From NCBI RefSeq assembly GCF_036858155.1, contig NZ_JAAEJX010000003.1, positions 1 to 64,000 on the forward strand: DNA of 64,000 bases. The letters are read 5' to 3'. The notes beneath the pieces were generated by a model. That model was given only the letters and a program-made list of their open reading frames with translations. It did not search any database and was not told the origin of the DNA. This DNA is from Liberibacter brunswickensis (GTDB taxonomy: Bacteria > Pseudomonadota > Alphaproteobacteria > Rhizobiales > Rhizobiaceae). Shown piece by piece: positions 36,129-47,300 of the stretch (the stretch's first letter is position 1; every line of letters begins with the position of its first letter). Made by a program: the position numbers and the translations under genes.

Positions 36129-36811
36129 TATCATCATTGCAATATTCAGATATAGAAAAAAAAATAGGGTATACTTTTACTAATAAAGATTTATTAGTAA
36201 AAGCTTTAACTCATTCTAGTGTTGCTAGTTCTTCGCAAGAAAGTTATGAAAGATTAGAATTTCTTGGTGATCGTATTCTTGGTCTTTTGATATCAAGATT
36301 ATTGTTTAATCATTTTGATTCTGCTAAAGAGGGAGAGCTTTCAATTCGTTTTAATTCTTTAGTTAGTGCAGAAACTTGTTTTCAAGTTGCAAAAGAATTA
36401 AATATTTCTTCTTTCATTCGTGTTAGTTCTGATCTTAGGAGAGAGGTTTGTAATTTCATTACGAGTATCCAGGCTGATGTTGTAGAGAGTTTAATTGCTG
36501 CGCTCTATCTTGATGGAGGTATGGACGTAGCAAATACTTTTGTAGAAAAGTATTGGAAAGATCGTGCTTTTAAAAGTGGAAAATTGCGTCGTGATGCTAA
36601 AACTGAATTGCAAGAATGGGCACATGCTAAATTTGGAATTACTCCAATTTATAAAGTTACTTTTCGTTCTGGTCCAGACCATGATCCACGTTTTACTGTG
36701 ATTGTTAAGATTGCTGGACTTGATCCAGGTCAAGGAATAGATTGTTCAAAAAGAGCTGCAGAACAAATAGCAGCTGCAGAGATTTTGAAGCGTGAAGGAA
36801 TTTGGATCTGA
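36125..36811 (+). CDS. rnc: Ribonuclease III
   Basis: Double-strand RNA endonuclease for rRNA processing and antisense decay. The signature YERLEFLGDRILGLLISRLL near residue 43 and later ADVVESLIAALYLDGG hold the metal-binding acids. The C-terminal dsRNA-binding domain (AKTELQEWAHAKFGITPIYKV onward, ending AAAEILKREG) is complete. Start is GTG 36125, overlapping lepB. era follows after 12 bases. Confidence 0.95.
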   Translation: MISSLQYSDIEKKIGYTFTNKDLLVKALTHSSVASSSQESYERLEFLGDRILGLLISRLLFNHFDSAKEGELSIRFNSLVSAETCFQVAKELNISSFIRVSSDLRREVCNFITSIQADVVESLIAALYLDGGMDVANTFVEKYWKDRAFKSGKLRRDAKTELQEWAHAKFGITPIYKVTFRSGPDHDPRFTVIVKIAGLDPGQGIDCSKRAAEQIAAAEILKREGIWI

Positions 36812-36823
36812 TTATTATATAAT

Positions 36824-37759
36824 ATGGAGATTGGTAAAATTATTTTTTCTAACGAACAAAAAGATATTGTACCAGATAATAGTCGTTCAGGATGTGTAGC
36901 ATTAGTTGGCGCTACCAATGCTGGTAAGTCTACGCTTATTAATCGCTTTGTAGGAGCAAAAGTTTCCATTGTCACCCATAAAGTACAAACAACTCGTTCA
37001 ATTATACGAGGTATCGTTTCAGAAAAAGAATCACAAATAGTATTTCTTGATACTCCTGGGATTTTTCAAGCTAATGATTCATATCATAAACTCATGATCC
37101 GTTCATCTTGGAGTACTATTAAACATGCAGAAATTATTTGCTTTGTTGTAGATAGTAATCGTGGATTAAAAGTTGATGTATGTGATATTTTAAAAGAAAT
37201 TGGAAAACGTTCATGCAGGTTGATTTTAATTTTAAATAAGATTGATTGTGTGAAACAGGAAAGTTTACTTGAACAAGCTGAAATAGCAAATAAGCTAGCA
37301 TCTATAGATAAAACCTTTATGGTATCAGCAACAAAAGGCCATGGTTGCGATGACGTATTAAATTATTTATTTTCTAAATTGCCCTTATCCCCATGGATTT
37401 ATTCTTCTGATCAAATTACTGATCTTCCTATGTTTTATTTTTCTGCAGAAATTACGCGTGAAAAATTATTTTTGTACTTGCATAAAGAGATACCTTATTC
37501 TTCTTTTGTAGTGACTGAACAATGGGAAGAAAGAAAAGATGGCTCGGTATTAATACGGCAGGTAATTTATGTAGATCGTCCTAATCAAAGAAAAATTGTT
37601 ATAGGTAAGAATGGGCAAAATATCAAAAATATTTCTTTAGAAGCAAAAAAAGAAATATCAGAAATACTAGAACAAACTGTTCATTTGATTCTTTTTGTTA
37701 AGGTACAAAAAGATTGGATGGATGATTCTAAATATTGTTCACAAATAGAAAGTTTTTGA
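36824..37759 (+). CDS. era: GTPase Era
   Basis: Ribosome-associated GTPase for 30S maturation. GTP motifs: VALVGATNAGKSTL near residue 26, FLDTPGIF near 74 and LILNKID near 134, then SATKGHG. A KH domain follows with KIVIGKNGQNIKNIS near residue 265, which binds the 16S rRNA 3' end. Length 311 is normal, with a slightly extended N-terminus as in rhizobia. It is the last gene of the acpS-lepB-rnc-era run; recO, often next in rhizobia, is found elsewhere at 47.9 kb. Confidence 0.95.
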   Translation: MEIGKIIFSNEQKDIVPDNSRSGCVALVGATNAGKSTLINRFVGAKVSIVTHKVQTTRSIIRGIVSEKESQIVFLDTPGIFQANDSYHKLMIRSSWSTIKHAEIICFVVDSNRGLKVDVCDILKEIGKRSCRLILILNKIDCVKQESLLEQAEIANKLASIDKTFMVSATKGHGCDDVLNYLFSKLPLSPWIYSSDQITDLPMFYFSAEITREKLFLYLHKEIPYSSFVVTEQWEERKDGSVLIRQVIYVDRPNQRKIVIGKNGQNIKNISLEAKKEISEILEQTVHLILFVKVQKDWMDDSKYCSQIESF

Positions 37760-37858
37760 TAAAAATAGTATCGTAAGGAAAATGATAAAATATCATATTA
37801 AAAGCTAGATATTTTTTTATGAATTATTATTTTGGTAATTCTACAACATGGGGTTTTA

Positions 37859-39187
37859 ATGAAACGTAAACGTCTTGCTATTGTTCTTGCTGCAGGTAAT
37901 GGATTTAGGATGAAGTCTTCTTCTTCCAAGGTATTACAGAAAATTGCAGGGAAACCTATGATTTCTTATGTTATGGAAGCAATCGTTTCTGCAGGTATCA
38001 GTGATGTTGCTTTGGTTCTAGGTTATGGATCAGAAGAAATTAAAAATATTAATTTTCCTTCTTCTTTATCAATAGAATATTATATTCAAGATTGCCAACA
38101 AGGAACTGCGCATGCAGTTTTAACAGCACAGGATGCCATTAAACGAGGATACGATGATGTTATTATCTTGTATGGTGATGTTCCGTTAATTTCTTCTAAC
38201 ACTTTAGAAAAAGCATTTGATAAAATATCTAAAGGATATTCTATTGCAGTAATTGGATTTTATACTAATAATCCCGATGGATATGGTCGTTTATTGACAA
38301 AAAATAATGAAATAATAGCCATTCGTGAAGAAAAAGATGCTACGGATGAAGAAAAGAAAATAAATTATTGTAATAGTGGATTGATGGCTATTGATGGCCA
38401 TAACATCATGAATTTTCTTCTTAAAATTAATAAAAGTAAAATTTCACAGGAATACTATCTCACAGATATCATTGAAAAAGCAAGGTTAGATGGGAAAAAT
38501 ATTGCAAGCATTGATGTCCAAGAACAAGAAGTATATGGTTGCAATAATCGTTATGAACTTTCTATAATTGAACATATCTGGCAATTACGTTTTCGTCGTC
38601 AAATGATGATATCAGGTGTTACAATTATTGGTCCAGAAACTGTTTTTTTCTCTCATGATACTATTATAGAACCAGATACAATCATTGAACCTCATGTTGT
38701 TTTTGGATGCGGTGTAAGAATTGAAAGTTCGGTACAAATACGTTCTTTTTCGTATTTAGAAGGAGTGCATATTGGTAAAAACACTATTATTGGCCCTTTT
38801 GCTCGCGTAAGGCAAGGAACACAAATAGAACAAAATGTTCGGATAGGAAATTTTTGTGAGGTTAAAAAAACTACTATTGGAGAAGGAAGCAAAATTAATC
38901 ATCTGAGTTACGTTGGTGATAGTGTTATAGGTACCAATGTCAATATAGGAGCAGGCACTATTACCTGTAATTATGATGGTGTTAACAAACATACAACAAA
39001 TATCGAGGATAATTCTTTTATTGGATCTAATTCTTCTATAATTGCCCCTATTACCATTGGTCGAGGTACTTATGTGGCATCTGGCAGTGTTGTCAGAAAA
39101 GATACTCCAGAGGATGCTCTTGTGTTTGCTAGAGCTCGACAAGTTATAAAAGAAAAAGGTAGTTTGTTATTCAGGAAAAAAGAATAA
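37859..39187 (+). CDS. glmU: Bifunctional GlcNAc-1-P uridyltransferase / GlcN-1-P acetyltransferase
   Basis: Makes UDP-GlcNAc for peptidoglycan and LPS. ATG 37859 gives MKRKRLAIVLAAGNGFRMKSSSSKVL, the nucleotidyltransferase start; the TTG 27 bases earlier is less likely. LYGDVPLIS holds the metal Asp. The C-terminal left-handed beta-helix begins about residue 245 with hexapeptide repeats (VTIIGPETVFF, IGKNTIIGPFARVRQGT, NVNIGAGTITCNYDG). The 442 residues are near normal. glmS follows 108 bases later, so both steps of amino-sugar synthesis are together. Confidence 0.95.
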   Translation: MKRKRLAIVLAAGNGFRMKSSSSKVLQKIAGKPMISYVMEAIVSAGISDVALVLGYGSEEIKNINFPSSLSIEYYIQDCQQGTAHAVLTAQDAIKRGYDDVIILYGDVPLISSNTLEKAFDKISKGYSIAVIGFYTNNPDGYGRLLTKNNEIIAIREEKDATDEEKKINYCNSGLMAIDGHNIMNFLLKINKSKISQEYYLTDIIEKARLDGKNIASIDVQEQEVYGCNNRYELSIIEHIWQLRFRRQMMISGVTIIGPETVFFSHDTIIEPDTIIEPHVVFGCGVRIESSVQIRSFSYLEGVHIGKNTIIGPFARVRQGTQIEQNVRIGNFCEVKKTTIGEGSKINHLSYVGDSVIGTNVNIGAGTITCNYDGVNKHTTNIEDNSFIGSNSSIIAPITIGRGTYVASGSVVRKDTPEDALVFARARQVIKEKGSLLFRKKE

Positions 39188-39295
39188 TATTTTAACTAAT
39201 GATTCTAATAGTAGATTTTTTTTACCAAAATATCTTAGTATTGTTGATTGTTTTAATAAATTATATTTCATATCAGTAGAGGTAGTTTTTAAAAA

Positions 39296-41122
39296 ATGTG
39301 TGGCATAGTTGGAATTATTGGGAAAGAATCTGTAGGATCGCGTCTTATTGAGGCTTTAAAGCGTCTTGAATATCGTGGATATGATTCTTCTGGAATGGCA
39401 ACAATTTATGATTGCAAAATTCAATGTATTCGCTCAAAAGGTAAAATATCTGAATTAGAAAAAGAATTTACTACAAATCCATTAAAAGGGAATATAGGTA
39501 TTGCTCATACCCGTTGGGCAACTCATGGTTTACCTAACAAAGAAAATTCCCATCCTCATTGTATTGATGGAATAGCTGTTACGCATAATGGTATTATTGA
39601 AAATTTTTCTATTCTGAAAAAAGAACATTTTCCCTCTCAACAAGTTTTTTTGACTGATACGGATACAGAGGTTATTGCGTGTCTCATAGCAAAATTTATT
39701 AAAAATGGTTTTAGTAAAAAAGAAACCATGCAAAAAGTTATGCAATTATTGACAGGATCATATTCTATAGCTGTTATTTTTGAGGACGATCCTGATTCTA
39801 TTATTGTAGCTCGTAAGGGACCTCCTTTAATTATTGGTCATGGCGAAGGAGAGATGTTTATCGGATCAGATGTATCAGCTTTCGCTTCACTAACAGACAA
39901 AGTTAGATATATGGAAGACGGTGATTGGGCCATTATTAATAATTCTGGATTAATAATTTATGATTCACAAGGTAACGAAGTAGAAAGACCAGTTCATGTA
40001 ATACAAATTGCTCCTATTCTTATCGGGAAAGGTAACTTTCGTCATTTTATGGAAAAAGAAATTGATGAGCAACCCGAAGCTATTTATCGAGTTCTAAATC
40101 ACTATATTAATCTGTCAGATCATTCAATAATTTCCAATATTTTTAATTATGATTTTGCCAATATATCAGGTCTTCTAGCTTCTTCTTGTGGAACTTCTTA
40201 TCTGTCTGGATTAATAGGAAAATTTTGGTTTGAACGTTTAGCAGGATTAAAATTTGAAATTGATGTTGCCTCGGAATTTCGTTATCGAGATTTTGTTTAT
40301 TCTTCCAAATGGTCTTCTTTATTTATTTCTCAATCAGGTGAAACAGCAGATACTTTGGCATCTCTTCGTTATATGAAAACAAATGGTTTGAAAATAGGAT
40401 CTCTTGTAAATGTTGTTGAATCAAGTATTGCTCGAGAATCAGATTTTGTATTTCCAATTAAGGCAGGGCCAGAAATAGGAGTTGCTTCTACTAAAGCGTT
40501 TACATGTCAACTAGTAGTCCTTTTGATTATGGCAATATATGCTGGAAAAGTAAGAGGTCATATTAATGTAGAACAAGAAAGAAAATTAATTAAAGCTCTT
40601 GTTGAAGTGCCTCGTAAGATGTTTGATGTATTGCAAAATATTTACCCGCAAATAGAAAAGTTATGTTATGCATTAGTAAAGAGCAAAACTTTATTGTACA
40701 TAGGTAGGGGTTCTAGTTATCCGTTAGCATTAGAAGGTGCTTTGAAGATAAAAGAAGTATCTTATCTTCATGCAGAAGGTTATGCGGCAGGTGAATTAAA
40801 ACATGGTCCTATAGCTTTGATTACTGAAGATACTCTTGTTGTTGCCATAGCACCGTATGATCGTTTCTTTCAAAAAACTTTGTCTAATATACAAGAGGTA
40901 GTAACTCGAGGAGGTCGTATTATTTTTATCACAGATGAAGAAGGTGCAAGTAGACAAGAGTTTCCATCTTTGGAAACAATTATTCTCCCTAATATGGATG
41001 AAATTATTTCACCTATCGTTTTTTCTTTACCTATTCAAATGATAGCTTATTGTACAGCTATCTTGATTGGTACAGATGTTGATCAGCCTAGAAATTTAGC
41101 GAAGTCGGTTACAGTAGAATAA
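39296..41122 (+). CDS. glmS: Glutamine-fructose-6-phosphate aminotransferase
   Basis: Commits fructose-6-phosphate to amino sugars. The glutaminase domain begins MCGIVGIIGK with catalytic Cys 2, with IAHTRWATHG near residue 69 and THNGIIEN near 97. Two SIS sugar domains follow (SSCGTSYLSGL and SQSGETADTLASLRY near 340; YIGRGSSYPLALEGALKIKE near 464) and the chain ends RNLAKSVTVE as in all members. The 608 residues are full length. No glmS ribozyme is expected or seen in the short leader. Confidence 0.96.
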   Translation: MCGIVGIIGKESVGSRLIEALKRLEYRGYDSSGMATIYDCKIQCIRSKGKISELEKEFTTNPLKGNIGIAHTRWATHGLPNKENSHPHCIDGIAVTHNGIIENFSILKKEHFPSQQVFLTDTDTEVIACLIAKFIKNGFSKKETMQKVMQLLTGSYSIAVIFEDDPDSIIVARKGPPLIIGHGEGEMFIGSDVSAFASLTDKVRYMEDGDWAIINNSGLIIYDSQGNEVERPVHVIQIAPILIGKGNFRHFMEKEIDEQPEAIYRVLNHYINLSDHSIISNIFNYDFANISGLLASSCGTSYLSGLIGKFWFERLAGLKFEIDVASEFRYRDFVYSSKWSSLFISQSGETADTLASLRYMKTNGLKIGSLVNVVESSIARESDFVFPIKAGPEIGVASTKAFTCQLVVLLIMAIYAGKVRGHINVEQERKLIKALVEVPRKMFDVLQNIYPQIEKLCYALVKSKTLLYIGRGSSYPLALEGALKIKEVSYLHAEGYAAGELKHGPIALITEDTLVVAIAPYDRFFQKTLSNIQEVVTRGGRIIFITDEEGASRQEFPSLETIILPNMDEIISPIVFSLPIQMIAYCTAILIGTDVDQPRNLAKSVTVE

Positions 41123-41171
41123 TTGTTTTTCAAAAGGTATAAAATTATATTTAATGAGAGGATGTTTTAAT

Positions 41172-41864
41172 ATGAAAAATGATTCTTTTCATTCCTCTAT
41201 TTCAAAAAAGATTAGAAATAATTTTTTTTCTGGTCTAATTATATGTGCACCTATTACTATAACAATCTGGTTAAGTTTTTCTTTAATCCATTGGTTTGAT
41301 AGTTTTATCATTCCTTATATTCCTATTAAATATAATCCCGAATATTATTTTGATATTTATATTCCTGGTTATGGATTATTATTGGTTATAGTTTTTATTA
41401 ATATTATTGGATTTTTAGGAAGAAATCTCTTAGGAAGATTTGTATTTTTTTTAAGTGAATTTATATTAAATAATACGCCTATTGTTCAACATTTATATAA
41501 AAGTACTAAGCAGATTATTCGTACTATTCTAAAAGAGGATTCAAAGTCTTTTAAGAATGCTTGTCTTGTAGAATATCCTAGTTCTGGATTTTGGTCTTTA
41601 TGCTTTTTGACTGCGGATGTCAAAGGCGAGTTAAAAGAAAAATTTGCAGATTTAGGTCACAAAGATATGGTAACAGTTTTTATACCACCAACTCCTTTAC
41701 CAACAGCTGGTATGCTTGTTTTTGTTCCTAGAGAGAAAGTTATTAAGCTTAAAATGAGTGCTGAAGATTCTGCAAAAATGTTGATATCTGGTGGTATTGT
41801 TGTTCCTGATCATATAATTTACGACGAAAAATCTAAATGTAATTATAAAAAAAATAAAATTTGA
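41172..41864 (+). CDS. DUF502 family membrane protein
   Basis: A 230-residue inner-membrane protein of unknown function. ATG 41172 is preferred because AGAGGA lies about nine bases upstream. FFSGLIICAPITITIWL near residue 17 is the family's first membrane segment and PGYGLLLVIVFINIIGFL the second; GRFVFFLSEFILNNTPIVQHLYKSTKQI and PPTPLPTAGMLVFVP are typical conserved stretches. In Rhizobiales it commonly lies between glmS and recG, as here, and converges with recG. Confidence 0.88.
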   Translation: MKNDSFHSSISKKIRNNFFSGLIICAPITITIWLSFSLIHWFDSFIIPYIPIKYNPEYYFDIYIPGYGLLLVIVFINIIGFLGRNLLGRFVFFLSEFILNNTPIVQHLYKSTKQIIRTILKEDSKSFKNACLVEYPSSGFWSLCFLTADVKGELKEKFADLGHKDMVTVFIPPTPLPTAGMLVFVPREKVIKLKMSAEDSAKMLISGGIVVPDHIIYDEKSKCNYKKNKI

Positions 41865-41874
41865 GATAGGCTTG

Positions 41875-43977
41875 TTATCCTGCTTCAATAAATTGAAATA
41901 CATCGTTATATTGATATATGTATAGAAGTATTCGTATAGATTTTCCTCGGATGCTGGTTAGATTTGGATCTTTTTGAATAATATTTATAGCATCTTTGCG
42001 TGCAATTTCTAACAAATAGCTATGAAATTCAGGTTGAGCAATAAGAAATTTTGGCATGCCAGATTGTTTTGTTCCAAGGATTTCTCCTCCTCCTCGTATT
42101 TTTAAGTCTTCTTCAGCAATAAGAAATCCATTTTCTGTACTTTTAAGTATTGATAATCTTTTATAACTATTTTGATTCAGAGGATATTTACATAAAAGAA
42201 TGCAACTAGATTTTTCTTTTCCACGTCCAACGCGTCCTCGTAACTGATGAAGTTGTGCAAGACCAAAGTATTCTGCGTTTTCTATGATTATAATTGAAGC
42301 ATCTACAACATCAACTCCTACTTCAATTACGGTTGTTGCAATTAATATTTTACAAATACCGTTTTTAAAAGAATCCATAATTGATTTTTTATTAAGATCA
42401 GACATTCTTCCATGAATCATTGCAATAGATGATGCAAAATGTTTTTTTAAATCATTAAAACGTTCTATTACCGAAAAACAATCTGATTCTTCTTTTTCAT
42501 CTATTTTAGCACAAATCCAATATGCTTTTTTCCCTTGCGACAAAACTATTTTGAGTCTTTCGATAACTTTATTTATTCTACTAATAGGAATAATAACTGT
42601 TTTAATAGGTTCTCTTCCCTTAGGTTTTTCAGTTATTTGGGAAACATCGATATCTCCTAAAGAAGTTAGAATAAGTGTGCGAGGAATAGGTGTAGCTGTC
42701 ATGAATAAGACATGTGGATAAGTTCCTTTATTAGTTAACTGAAGACGTTGTTGGACTCCAAATCTATGTTGTTCGTCTACGACAACTAAAATTAGTTTGT
42801 GATATTGCACAGAATCTTGAAAAAGAGCGTGGGTTCCAATGATAATTTGTGCCTGACCATTAGCTATACGCTCTAAAACTACTTTTCGTTGTAATTTTGT
42901 CATATCTCCCGTAATAATTTCAACACTAATTTCAGTATCTTGCGTGTATTTTTTTATAAACTCATAGTGTTGGTATGCTAGAATACCAATGGGAGCCATA
43001 ATAACTGCCTGGCCTCCAGATTCTACTGCTGCTGCCATTGCAATTAATGCTACTATTGTTTTTCCAGATCCTACATCTCCTTGTAGGATACGTAGCATTC
43101 TATTTTTTTTCGATATATCATTAATAATATCTTTGATAGCAAATTCTTGACTTTTTGTGAGAGAAAAAGGTAAATTTTTCAAAATCTTTTGATAAATATG
43201 TCCTTTAACATTTATTGGAATTCCTTCTTCTTTTTTAAATTGTTTTCGCATAAGTAATAATGCGATTTGTCCAGCTAACAATTCGTCATATGCTAATCTT
43301 TCTCTTGCTGGAGATCCCCATTTAAAATCTTTCTTATCACGAGGATTGTGAATAATGTTGAATGATTCTGATAAAGAAGGAAAAGATTTTTTTTGTAATA
43401 AATATTCTTCTATCCATTCTGGTAATATTGGTATTCTTGATAGTGCTTCAGCTATGATTTTTTTGAAAAAATAATCTGAAAATCCTTTTGTAAGAGAGTA
43501 AACTGCTTCAATAGTAGGAAATTTTGTATTTTGAAAATCATGAAAGAATAAATTAGGATGAACCATGGTAAATTGATTTTTTATTTTTTTTATTTGTCCT
43601 GTAACTGTTATGTTTCTTCCTTCAAAAAAAATATTTTTTAATTTATAAGTGTTTTTATAAAAGAATAACAAGCTTATTTCACCAGTTTCATTCCTGAGGA
43701 TGATTCTATAAGGTCTTTTCCCATGAAGTTGCAAAGAAGAATTATGACTAATATAACCAGTTATTGTTACAATTTTTCCATCTGAAATTTCCGAAATCTT
43801 TGGACAGTAACTACGATCAATAAAAGATGAAGGATAATGAAATAGGATATCTATAAAACGTATTTCTCTTGCATTATTACGATCTATAATTTTGGATAAA
43901 AGAAAAGAATATTTTTTACCGACGCCACGAAAATTTGATATAGGAGAAAATAAGGGATTGAGACAAGAAGGACGCAT
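41875..43977 (-). CDS. recG: ATP-dependent DNA helicase RecG
   Basis: Remodels stalled forks and branched DNA. The 700-residue chain has an N-terminal wedge/OB domain (ITGYISHNSSLQ near residue 72), Walker A LQGDVGSGKTIVALIA near 300, the DEQH box VVDEQHRFGVQQR near 399, FMTATPIPRT and the C-terminal helicase motif LRGRVGRGKEKS. It ends GIRGKSIRILLYIYQYNDV... Length and motifs are normal. It converges with the DUF502 gene and is divergent from sdhE-mfd. Confidence 0.95.
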   Translation of the reverse strand: MRPSCLNPLFSPISNFRGVGKKYSFLLSKIIDRNNAREIRFIDILFHYPSSFIDRSYCPKISEISDGKIVTITGYISHNSSLQLHGKRPYRIILRNETGEISLLFFYKNTYKLKNIFFEGRNITVTGQIKKIKNQFTMVHPNLFFHDFQNTKFPTIEAVYSLTKGFSDYFFKKIIAEALSRIPILPEWIEEYLLQKKSFPSLSESFNIIHNPRDKKDFKWGSPARERLAYDELLAGQIALLLMRKQFKKEEGIPINVKGHIYQKILKNLPFSLTKSQEFAIKDIINDISKKNRMLRILQGDVGSGKTIVALIAMAAAVESGGQAVIMAPIGILAYQHYEFIKKYTQDTEISVEIITGDMTKLQRKVVLERIANGQAQIIIGTHALFQDSVQYHKLILVVVDEQHRFGVQQRLQLTNKGTYPHVLFMTATPIPRTLILTSLGDIDVSQITEKPKGREPIKTVIIPISRINKVIERLKIVLSQGKKAYWICAKIDEKEESDCFSVIERFNDLKKHFASSIAMIHGRMSDLNKKSIMDSFKNGICKILIATTVIEVGVDVVDASIIIIENAEYFGLAQLHQLRGRVGRGKEKSSCILLCKYPLNQNSYKRLSILKSTENGFLIAEEDLKIRGGGEILGTKQSGMPKFLIAQPEFHSYLLEIARKDAINIIQKDPNLTSIRGKSIRILLYIYQYNDVFQFIEAG

Positions 43978-44061
43978 ATTTTATATGATTACAATCAATA
44001 ATGAACACTCTTATTATGTAGGAGATTATAGCAATATGTTTAAAATAAGTAGAGTCATTAA

Positions 44062-44361
44062 ATGAGAAATGATGTAAATCTGCATTGTAGCAAAATTATC
44101 TATCGTTGTTGGAGAAGAGGCACACGTGAAATGGATCTTATTTTAGGATCTTTTGTCGATCTATTTATTTTAGAAATGAGTAAAATTGAATTAGATATGC
44201 TTGAATCTATTATAGAAGAGGATGACTCCAACCTTTTTAAATGGATTACAGGAATTGAAAAAGCTCCAGAACATTTGCATACTCCTGTTTTTAAAAGAAT
44301 ATGTGATTATTATTCTACAAATTGTCATAATAATGAAAATAGTCCAAGGAATATCAAATGA
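44062..44361 (+). CDS. sdhE: FAD assembly factor SdhE
   Basis: Promotes covalent flavinylation of succinate dehydrogenase. The 99-residue protein has the family motif IYRCWRRGTREMDLILGSF near residue 13 (the RGxxE motif) and ends with EDDSNLFKWITGIEKAPE. The stop overlaps the mfd start by four bases (ATGA), so the two are co-translated. An sdhE gene near recG and mfd is conserved in rhizobia. Confidence 0.9.
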   Translation: MRNDVNLHCSKIIYRCWRRGTREMDLILGSFVDLFILEMSKIELDMLESIIEEDDSNLFKWITGIEKAPEHLHTPVFKRICDYYSTNCHNNENSPRNIK

Positions 44362-47300
44362 TATTTGGATCTGATATTAAAAAAATCAATGAAAAATCTT
44401 GTAAAAAAGTTACTATTTCTCCATCTATTGCAGGTACTGAAGGATTTATTTTAGGAGAAATAGCAAGCTTTGGTTTATCTATTCTTTATATTTGTTCAGA
44501 TGAACGTGATTTAATCAATATCAATAAAATACTTAAGTTTGTTGTTCCTAATATTAAGGTGATAATTTTCCCCGCTTGGGATTGTCTTCCTTATGATCGC
44601 ATATCACCTTCTCCTAGTGTAGTGACAGATCGTCTTTCTTGTATTTCTCACCTTAATTCTTGTAATTCATCTAAAGAAACAATAATTATACTTACTACTG
44701 TCAGTGCTTTGATGTGCCGTTCTATCAATCTTATGTCTATCAAAGATTGTGAATTTTCAATAAAATCTAAAGATCATATTAGTATGGCAAAGATTATAGA
44801 AAAATTAGAAATCAACGGTTTTCAAAGAGTTAATACTGTATATAAAGTAGGTGAATATGCTGTTAGAGGAGGTATTCTAGATATTTACGGTCCTACTGAG
44901 AAATATCCTGTACGATTAGATTTTTTCGGAGATAATATTGAAAGTATTCGTCTTTTTGATTCAGGTACTCAACGTACGATTAGAAAAATTTATGTTTTTA
45001 AAATCAATACCTTAAGTGAAGTTGTTCTTACCCCTGAAAACATTAGTCTTTTCCGTGAAAATTATCTTGCAAATTTCGGTGTAACCACGCAAGAGGATCC
45101 TCTATATGATTCTATTTCGCAAGGGCGTCGATATCCTGGTATGGAGCATTGGTTGCCTTTTTTTTATAAAAATATAGAAACAATTTTCCCATATTTAAGC
45201 GAATTCTATATAGTAATAGATCCTTTTGTTAAAGATACAGCACGTAATCGTTCTCAGTTAATTCAAGATTATTATGAAGCTAGATTACAGTATTCTTCTG
45301 ACAAAAAGCAATATTCTGTTTATAAGCCTATTTTACCAGAAAAACTTTATTTAAACCATCAGCAATTTGATTCATTGATTCACACTTCTCGTAAATTAAT
45401 TCAAATATCATCTTTTAATCAACAAGAAACTTCTATTAATAATGTTGTTCATCTTAATATATTTCCAGGAAAAAATTGGGTTCCATCTTCTATAAAACAC
45501 TTTGAATCTCCAGATAAATTGGAATCAGGCGACAGATTTGATAAATTTTTGAGTTATATTTCTCAGAAAATTCAAAAAGGAATAAAAATAGTCATAGTTG
45601 CGTCCTCGAATGGATCATTACAACATTTAACTAGTCTTATAGAAAAGCGTGGTTTTAATAAAATAAAATATATTAATTCTTTAAAGGAAATAGATTCTCT
45701 AAGAAAAGAAGAAATTGCATCAGCAGTCATTCCTATTAATAAAGGATTTGAAACATATAATATGATTCTTGTGACTGAAACAGATTTGCTAGGTAAGAAA
45801 ATAGTACGTCGTGTTGTTCGCAAAAAAAAAATTCATTCACATGATTTAGTTGATTCTTCTAGTATTGAAGAAGGATCTATTATTGTTCATGCAGAACATG
45901 GAATTGGGAGATTTGCGCGTTTATTTACTATTGAAGTATCTGGATCATTACATGATTGTCTTGAATTGCATTACGCTGATAATGCAAAATTATTTGTGCC
46001 AGTAGAGAATATTGATTTGATTTCTCGATATAGTAGTAGCACTGAAGATGTTACGGTAATATTGGATAAGTTAGGAGGATCTTCTTGGCAAACACGTAAA
46101 TCTAATTTAAAAAAACGTCTTGAAGATTTAGCACAAAAACTTGTAGATATAGCAGCAAAAAGATCTATTCATAATGTTCCTCCACTTACTGTTTCACAGG
46201 ATTTGTATGATCAGTTTGTAAAAAAATTTCCTTATGTTGAAACAGAAGATCAAGAACGAGCAATTGATGCAGTAATGCAAGATTTTTCCAGTGGTCGACT
46301 TATGGATCGATTAATTTGCGGTGATGTAGGATTTGGAAAAACAGAAGTTGCATTGCGAGCTGCGTTTATAGCAGTCATGAATGGATTTCAGGTAGCAGTA
46401 ATTGCTCCTACAACTATTTTGGTTCAACAACACTTTAGATTATTCTCTGAACGTTTCAGGGATTTTTCAGTTCGCATTGCAAACATTTCACGTTTTGTAA
46501 GGTCAAAGGAATTAAATCTCAATAAAAAAGCCATTGCAGAAGGTCAAGTAGATATTGTTATTGGTACTCACGCTTTGCTTAATCCAAAAATTATTTTTTC
46601 TAATCTTGGATTAATTATTGTGGATGAAGAACAGCACTTTGGTGTTAAACATAAGGAAGCATTAAAGGCAACTCATAATGGAGTACATGTTTTAACTCTT
46701 TCGGCAACACCTATACCTCGCACTTTACAATTAGCGATAACAGGTGTTAGAGAATTATCTTTAATTAACATGCCACCTATTAATCGCATTGCTTGTCGAA
46801 CTTCTATTTCAGTTTTTGATCCTTTACTAGTTCGTGAAACCTTAATGCGTGAACATTATCGTGGCGGTCAAAGTTTTTATGTATGTCCTCGTCTCTCTGA
46901 TTTAGATAAATGCTATGAATTTTTACAATCAGAAGTCCCAGATTTTAAAGTAGCAGTTGCACATGGACAAATGTCTCCTAGAAATCTTGAAGAGAAAATG
47001 AATGCTTTTTATAAAGGAGAATACGATATATTGCTTTCTACTTCTATTGTGGAATCTGGATTAGATTTGCCAAAAGCCAATACAATGATTGTACATCGCG
47101 CTGATATGTTTGGTTTAGCACAATTATACCAGTTACGTGGTAGAGTTGGTAGATCAAAAATTTCATCATTTGCTTTATTCCTATTGCCTGAAAATAGTCC
47201 TTTAACTACTGCTGCACAAAAACGTTTGAGGATTTTACAAACATTAAATACTTTAGGATCAGGATTCCAGCTGGCTAGTTATGATCTTGATGTTCGCGGA

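Noticed and set aside
39188..39295. glmS ribozyme before the glmS gene
   Set aside because: The leader is only about 108 bases after glmU, has no recognisable ribozyme core and the element is a Gram-positive feature.
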